Below, one piece after another: positions 7,288 to 9,694 of a stretch of DNA of 9,694 nt (the first letter of the stretch is position 1; the number at the start of each line of letters is the position of its first letter). The notes under the pieces are model-generated. The model saw only the letters and a list, made by a program, of their open reading frames with translations. It ran no database searches and was not told the origin of the DNA. The translations under genes and the position numbers were made by a program. Location of the stretch: NCBI GenBank assembly GCA_024690425.1, contig JAILCT010000142.1, forward strand, positions 1-9,694. The letters are read 5' to 3'. Source of the stretch: Lachnospiraceae bacterium. Lineage in GTDB: Bacteria > Bacillota_A > Clostridia > Lachnospirales > Lachnospiraceae.

Positions 7288-7418
7288 CTACTTCTTACCG
7301 ACAAGCAGCATCGATCCCGTCAGTGCCAAACGCTTTGCTTCTGCTTCCGTCATAAACATCCCGTGATCTGTAGGTATAAGCTTTACTTCCTCACCCAGTT
7401 TTTATAATCCGGTTTCAT
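7288..7418 (-). pseudogene. Methyltransferase remnant, both ends kept, middle lost
   Basis: An ATG at 7418 overlaps the regulator stop (ATGA) and is preceded by a strong AGGAGG about 13 bases upstream, yet the frame closes after MKPDYKNWVRK (stop at 7383). One base out of frame, a second stretch runs KLGEEVKLIPTDHG to TGSMLLVGKK and stops at 7288. MKPDYKNW is, from memory, a frequent start of class I methyltransferases found beside DtxR-type regulators in Clostridia, and the second stretch looks like a methyltransferase C-terminal strand. The simplest reading is an internal deletion of most of the gene with a frame change. The alternative is a very short leader peptide and chance downstream sequence. 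The family match is recall and was not checked. Confidence 0.45.
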
Positions 7419-7810
7419 AATGCAGGCTTCACCTCCTCTTCAACATCATGCTTTTTTATGTATTCATCCAGGCATTCATATGTGCTGTCGCAGATCACAT
7501 GCTCCATCATGCAGGCCTCCTTGTCTGCGGTATCCTGATTGACTCCGGCGATTCTGAGAAGCTTTGAAAGCGTCGAATGTTTGCTGTATACTTTTTCGGC
7601 AGCCGCCAGGCCTTCATCAGTAAGGAATATATTGCCTCCTCCTCCAAAATAGATAAGATTCTGTTCCCTGAGTTTTTTCATGGCATTGCTGACGCTGGGT
7701 CTCGTAACTCCCATTTCCTTCGATATGTCAACAGACCTCACCGTGCCATTCATTCTCGTAAGGGCTAATATACACTTCAGATAGTCTTCCGACGAGCTGC
7801 TTTTTACCAT
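7415..7810 (-). CDS. DtxR/MntR-family metal-dependent transcriptional repressor
   Basis: The 131-residue protein has the N-terminal winged helix (SSEDYLKCILAL, then a recognition part VDISKEMGVTRPSVSNAMKK and wing GGGGNIFLTDEG), followed by the dimerisation and metal domain with H78 and EACMMEH (C100, E103, H104). No SH3-like third domain, so the size is MntR-like. Aligned to Bacillus MntR the ligand places are D9, H78, C100, E103 and H104, but the E11 place is K12; cysteine at the MntR E99 place is like DtxR C102. The metal is therefore uncertain (iron or manganese). The frame extends to ATG 7828, which lacks a ribosome site; ATG 7810 has GGAG three bases upstream and gives numbering nearly equal to MntR. 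It should bind the GTTAGC-N4-GCTAAC sites in its own promoter and control the whole operon behind it. Confidence 0.92.
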   Translation of the reverse strand: MVKSSSSEDYLKCILALTRMNGTVRSVDISKEMGVTRPSVSNAMKKLREQNLIYFGGGGNIFLTDEGLAAAEKVYSKHSTLSKLLRIAGVNQDTADKEACMMEHVICDSTYECLDEYIKKHDVEEEVKPAL

Positions 7811-7840
7811 TTTCTCCGCACGTTCCATGTGTCTGGTTTT

Positions 7841-7858
7841 AGTTAGCGCAAGCTAACT
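7841..7858. promoter_or_regulatory. Operator A of the DtxR-type repressor
   Basis: AGTTAGCGCAAGCTAACT is a perfect 7-bp inverted repeat with a 4-base centre. It shares GTTAGC-N4-GCTAAC with operator B and lies 30 bases upstream of the chosen repressor start, inside the leader of the main transcript. The half-site resembles the GTTAG/CTAAC core of known DtxR/IdeR iron boxes. Confidence 0.7.
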
Positions 7859-7873
7859 ATACCTTATAATATT

Positions 7874-7892
7874 ACTCCGCATCATGCGGAGT
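7874..7892. repeat. Palindrome / small hairpin in the operon leader
   Basis: ACTCCGCATCATGCGGAGT is a perfect inverted repeat with 9-bp arms around a single C. In RNA it would form an 8-bp stem with a 3-base loop. It lies between the two repressor operators. Its sequence is unrelated to the operators, so it may be a site for another regulator or a leader RNA hairpin. Confidence 0.5.
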
Positions 7893-7923
7893 CTAAGATG
7901 ATCTAATATAAAAGAATTCCATT

Positions 7924-7939
7924 GTTAGCGTCTGCTAAC
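7924..7939. promoter_or_regulatory. Operator B of the DtxR-type repressor
   Basis: GTTAGCGTCTGCTAAC has the same 6-4-6 inverted repeat as operator A. It lies directly downstream of the predicted -10 at 7950-7955, covering about +4 to +20, where a bound dimer would block initiation. Confidence 0.75.
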
Positions 7940-7949
7940 TATTGTTAAT

Positions 7950-7978
7950 ATAATACCACCTCTCTGTTTTATATTCAA
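7950..7978 (-). promoter_or_regulatory. Promoter of the repressor-methyltransferase-glycosyltransferase operon
   Basis: On the minus strand, TTGAAT (7978-7973), a 17-base spacer and TATTAT (7955-7950) form a sigma-A type promoter. Transcription would start near 7943, just ahead of operator B. The leader to the repressor start is about 130 bases and holds both operators and the palindrome at 7874-7892. Confidence 0.7.
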
Positions 7979-8214
7979 GTCAAATCTATAAAAATTGACA
8001 CATCCAAAGCATGTGCCGGTTTACAATAGTTTTTCTGTTCAATTCCGATTTTCATAGCAGCGTGTATATCATGCCACGGAACAGGCAACGCACACCTCAA
8101 TAAGAGCTGCCCTTACCACCCGGATCCCGTTCCGTGTCTGCGCCGATCCGCTTTTCGGACCGGATCATTTCCTCTATCTGATTAAGTCTCAGGATAATAC
8201 CACAAAACTATATC
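7979..8214. other. Spacer between operon promoter and HU promoter, with inverted repeats and decayed short frames
   Basis: No convincing gene is present. CACGGAAC (8075-8082) and GTTCCGTG (8129-8136) are exact reverse complements enclosing 46 bases; GGCA (8084-8087) and TGCC (8108-8111) nest inside, and GATCCG (8145-8150) pairs with CGGATC (8161-8166). These could fold into a multi-stem RNA on either strand. On the minus strand a stop-bounded frame ending at 8097 reads protein-like (LRLNQIEEMIRSEKRIGA then DTERDPGGKGSSY), but its only ATG (8168) would give 23 residues with AGAGG only two bases away, so it may be a gene remnant. I do not recognise a known RNA family. Confidence 0.3.
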
Positions 8215-8243
8215 TTGTATATTGCCATCTATAGTGCTACAAT
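8215..8243 (+). promoter_or_regulatory. Promoter of the HU gene
   Basis: TTGTAT (8215-8220), a 17-base spacer and TACAAT (8238-8243) with TG one base before the -10 (TGCTACAAT) make a strong sigma-A promoter. The leader would be about 33 bases and carries GGTGG 9 bases before the ATG. Confidence 0.8.
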
Positions 8244-8282
8244 ATGTAAGCTTAAATCTTTTCATTATGGTGGAAACATGCT

Positions 8283-8579
8283 ATGAATAAAACAGAGTTA
8301 ATTACAGCTTTAGCGGATAAGGCTAAGGTCAGCAAGAAGGACGCTGCTGCGGTTCTGGACGCTTTCGTAGAAACCACTACGGAAACGCTTGCAAAGATGG
8401 ACAAGATCACGCTTGTAGGCTTCGGTACCTTCGAGACACGGGAAAGGGCAGCTAGGACGGGAAGAAACCCCCAGACCGGTAAGGAGATCAAGATTGCGGC
8501 TTCCGTCGCTCCGGCTTTCAAGCCCGGCAAAGCATTAAAGGATGCTGTCAATGCTCCGAAGGGAAAGAAAAAGAAATAA
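8283..8579 (+). CDS. hup: DNA-binding protein HU
   Basis: This is a histone-like protein that binds DNA as a dimer and bends and compacts the nucleoid. At 98 residues it has the usual length plus a short lysine tail. The family signature [19 protein letters not shown] is at 46-64; P63 in the RNP turn of the beta arm is the residue that intercalates between base pairs. The alpha-helical dimer part ([20 protein letters not shown]) is intact, and the C-terminus ends in four lysines, which adds DNA contacts. ATG 8283 follows GGTGG; an ATG four bases earlier is closed at once by TGA. It is monocistronic, with its own promoter and a strong hairpin just after the stop. HU rather than IHF is chosen because Firmicutes carry HU and the sequence is of the homodimer type. 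Confidence 0.97.
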   Translation: MNKTELITALADKAKVSKKDAAAVLDAFVETTTETLAKMDKITLVGFGTFETRERAARTGRNPQTGKEIKIAASVAPAFKPGKALKDAVNAPKGKKKK

Positions 8580-8589
8580 CCTGATATAG

Positions 8590-8625
8590 CAACCGGGCGG
8601 ATCCTTTTTCAGATCCGCCCGGTTG
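8590..8625. terminator. Bidirectional hairpin between HU and the convergent small ORF
   Basis: CAACCGGGCGGATC (8590-8603) pairs perfectly with GATCCGCCCGGTTG (8612-8625) around an 8-base loop, a 14-bp GC-rich stem. It starts 11 bases after the HU stop and 8 bases after the stop of the opposing ORF, so it fits a shared terminator. There is no T-run on either side, unlike classical intrinsic terminators; it may act mainly as an RNA 3'-end stabiliser. Confidence 0.75.
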
Positions 8626-8632
8626 ATCACTT

Positions 8633-8833
8633 CTATCCCTCTCCAAACGATATAAATCGAAGCTCATTCGGCCAGGTTTTTCCCTTATCCAAATTAGCAT
8701 CTGCTGTTTTACCATCACTAGAGATTTCCCGATCCCATACCATATCCCTGTCATTCCCTTCAAACAGGCTTGAAGCAACTGAATTTGCCAGCCTGCTTAA
8801 AGGAATAATGCCTTTTCTTTCCTTATCATCCAT
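8633..8833 (-). CDS. Hypothetical 66-residue protein
   Basis: The ORF begins with ATG at 8833, 36 bases behind the stop of the DUF4037 gene, and ends 8 bases before the convergent hairpin at 8590-8625, which is good positional support. The AAAGGAG upstream is about 13 bases away, further than usual. The sequence is hydrophilic and mixed in charge (MDDKERKGIIPLSRLANS at the start, WPNELRFISFGEG at the end) with no membrane segment, cysteine motif or repeat. I do not recognise a family. It is probably co-transcribed with the DUF4037 gene. The overlapping frame 8548-8778 runs through the terminator hairpin and is a shadow. Confidence 0.5.
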   Translation of the reverse strand: MDDKERKGIIPLSRLANSVASSLFEGNDRDMVWDREISSDGKTADANLDKGKTWPNELRFISFGEG

Positions 8834-8869
8834 GCTTCTGCAAAAACTCCTTTACTCACAATCATCCCT

Positions 8870-9694
8870 CTAATCAATCATCAAACTTGCATAGCTCTCC
8901 AGATAATAATTCCGCATATCCGTCAATCCGCCTGCAATAAGCATATCCGCTATCTCCGAAGCAATCTCTTCCGCCAGGGAGATGATCCTGTCCTTGAAAT
9001 TCGGCCTGTTCGGATGATATCTCGTCCCTTCCCACGCGGCCGGATCACACTTCGTATCCGCAAGCTCCCGGATCTTTCCAGAAAACTCTCCTTGTGCATC
9101 CAAGCGGTTCCCCGTCAGGGGCCGCGCAGGATTTCCTTGGAAATCCTGCATAATAGGATCGCTTTGCGATCCTTCCAATTCCCTAAGCGCCTGATAAGTC
9201 CACTTATAATACGGCGAATAGGTACGCTTCAGAAGGAAATACAGCTCCATGGCAGATCTTAATCCCTGTATCCGGCATATCTCCGCAGCCACGGTATCCC
9301 CTCTGGCCATGCATCGCGCGTAATTCACCTGCAGTGCAGCGGAGTATTCGTGCAGCTGCTCTGCGATACGTCTTTTCCATACTTTATCAGGATAATATCC
9401 CAGCAGAAGTTCCCGAAAAGCGGTAAACTGCCCGAGATCATCCCGGAATACAGCTCCGTTCACAGCCGTTTTCAGACAGGAATGATCCAGGGAATACCAC
9501 TGTTCCTCCGATATCCGGCAATTATCCGTATCGCAGTCGATCTGAAGTATGTTCGAGTAAAAGTCGTGGATGGTCATGACACCGCGACGTTCCCTGAGCC
9601 TCTCCGTATAATATTTCCTCTCTGCGCTGTCAACCAGCTCATTATAAGCAACAGAAAGGCTATAGCCGAACAAATCCATATCCTGATCGGTCAC
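8870..9694 (-). CDS. DUF4037 protein, N-terminus beyond window
   Basis: The frame is open to the right edge, so the last 274 or so residues are seen and the real start lies outside; the GTG at 9694 is only the edge. The C-terminal DUF4037 pattern is clear: YYPDKVWKRRIAEQL (about 100-114), LQVNYARCMARGD (121-133) and FLLKRTYSPYYKW (153-165). Family members carry an N-terminal nucleotidyltransferase-like domain, which would be in the missing part; their substrate is not known. After RALREL the family normally continues with a helix, but here about 30 residues (GSQSDPIMQDFQGNPARP and on to LDAQGEF, about 175-204) are encoded by three consecutive DNA hairpins and look like an insertion. The reading frame stays open through it. 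The gene seems to lead a short operon with the 66-residue ORF. Confidence 0.8.
   Translation of the reverse strand: MTDQDMDLFGYSLSVAYNELVDSAERKYYTERLRERRGVMTIHDFYSNILQIDCDTDNCRISEEQWYSLDHSCLKTAVNGAVFRDDLGQFTAFRELLLGYYPDKVWKRRIAEQLHEYSAALQVNYARCMARGDTVAAEICRIQGLRSAMELYFLLKRTYSPYYKWTYQALRELEGSQSDPIMQDFQGNPARPLTGNRLDAQGEFSGKIRELADTKCDPAAWEGTRYHPNRPNFKDRIISLAEEIASEIADMLIAGGLTDMRNYYLESYASLMID
9104..9173. repeat. Three-hairpin palindromic element inside the DUF4037 coding sequence
   Basis: Hairpin one: GCGG-tt-CCCC (9104-9113) pairs with GGGGCCGC (9118-9125). Hairpin two: GCAGGATTTCC (9126-9136) pairs exactly with GGAAATCCTGC (9139-9149). Hairpin three: AGGATCGC (9155-9162) pairs exactly with GCGATCCT (9166-9173) around TTT. 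The units stand nearly side by side, cover about 70 bases, and are translated in frame. This is far more pairing than coding DNA shows by chance and resembles a short palindromic repeat or MITE-like insertion. Confidence 0.7.

Noticed and set aside
7113..7355. Plus-strand 80-codon ORF in the gap before the LCMT-like gene
   Set aside because: No ribosome site, low-complexity composition, and the opposite strand holds better protein-like fragments.
8008..8040. Possible plus-strand promoter TTGACA ... TACAAT
   Set aside because: The two boxes are 21 bases apart, too far for a sigma-A promoter, and no gene starts shortly after.
8252..8551. Minus-strand 99-codon ORF opposite HU
   Set aside because: It is an exact shadow of the HU gene, which has a promoter, ribosome site and full family signature.
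1..9694. CRISPR array, tRNA or rRNA gene, transposase or integrase
   Set aside because: I saw no regularly spaced repeats, tRNA-like cloverleaf with CCA region, rRNA core sequence or transposase motif on either strand. A fine computational scan could still find weak cases.

Overview
The window looks like chromosomal DNA from a low-to-moderate-GC Clostridia member, probably Lachnospiraceae. This rests on Gram-positive style Shine-Dalgarno sites, TTGNNN/TATNAT promoters, a small lysine-rich HU protein, a DUF4037 protein and a zinc-ribbon membrane protein of a kind common in that group. The assignment is inferred from gene content; no rRNA or other phylogenetic marker is present. No tRNA, CRISPR array or transposase gene was found.

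Layout, left to right. (1) 1-2499, all minus strand: the first 387 residues of a double zinc-ribbon membrane protein that runs off the left edge, a 44-codon lysine/arginine-rich small ORF, and a 366-residue Fic protein (AMPylase type, self-inhibited class II) with its own extended -10 promoter. (2) 2754-7955, minus strand: a compact operon. Transcription order is a DtxR/MntR-type metal-dependent repressor, a wrecked methyltransferase remnant, an LCMT-like SAM methyltransferase, a second class I SAM methyltransferase, a UGT/sterol-glucosyltransferase-like glycosyltransferase, a six-TM membrane protein and an alpha/beta hydrolase. The last three genes overlap or nearly touch. The promoter at 7950-7978 and the leader carry two copies of the inverted repeat GTTAGC-N4-GCTAAC, the likely operators of the repressor. 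(3) 7956-8282: a spacer with inverted repeats and decayed-looking short frames. (4) 8283-8579, plus strand: the HU gene with a clear promoter and a strong 14-bp hairpin behind it. (5) 8633-9694, minus strand: a DUF4037 protein cut by the right edge and a 66-residue unknown ORF behind it, converging on the HU hairpin.

Reading of the system (inference): the central operon looks like a metal-responsive cassette that makes or decorates a small, probably lipophilic molecule by two methylations and one glycosylation, with a membrane protein and a hydrolase at the end. I cannot name its product. The leading methyltransferase gene has been gutted to its two ends, so this copy of the pathway may be altered.

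The most striking non-gene structure is a run of three adjacent perfect or near-perfect hairpins (9104-9173) inside the DUF4037 reading frame. It looks like a palindromic element inserted in frame into a protein-coding gene.
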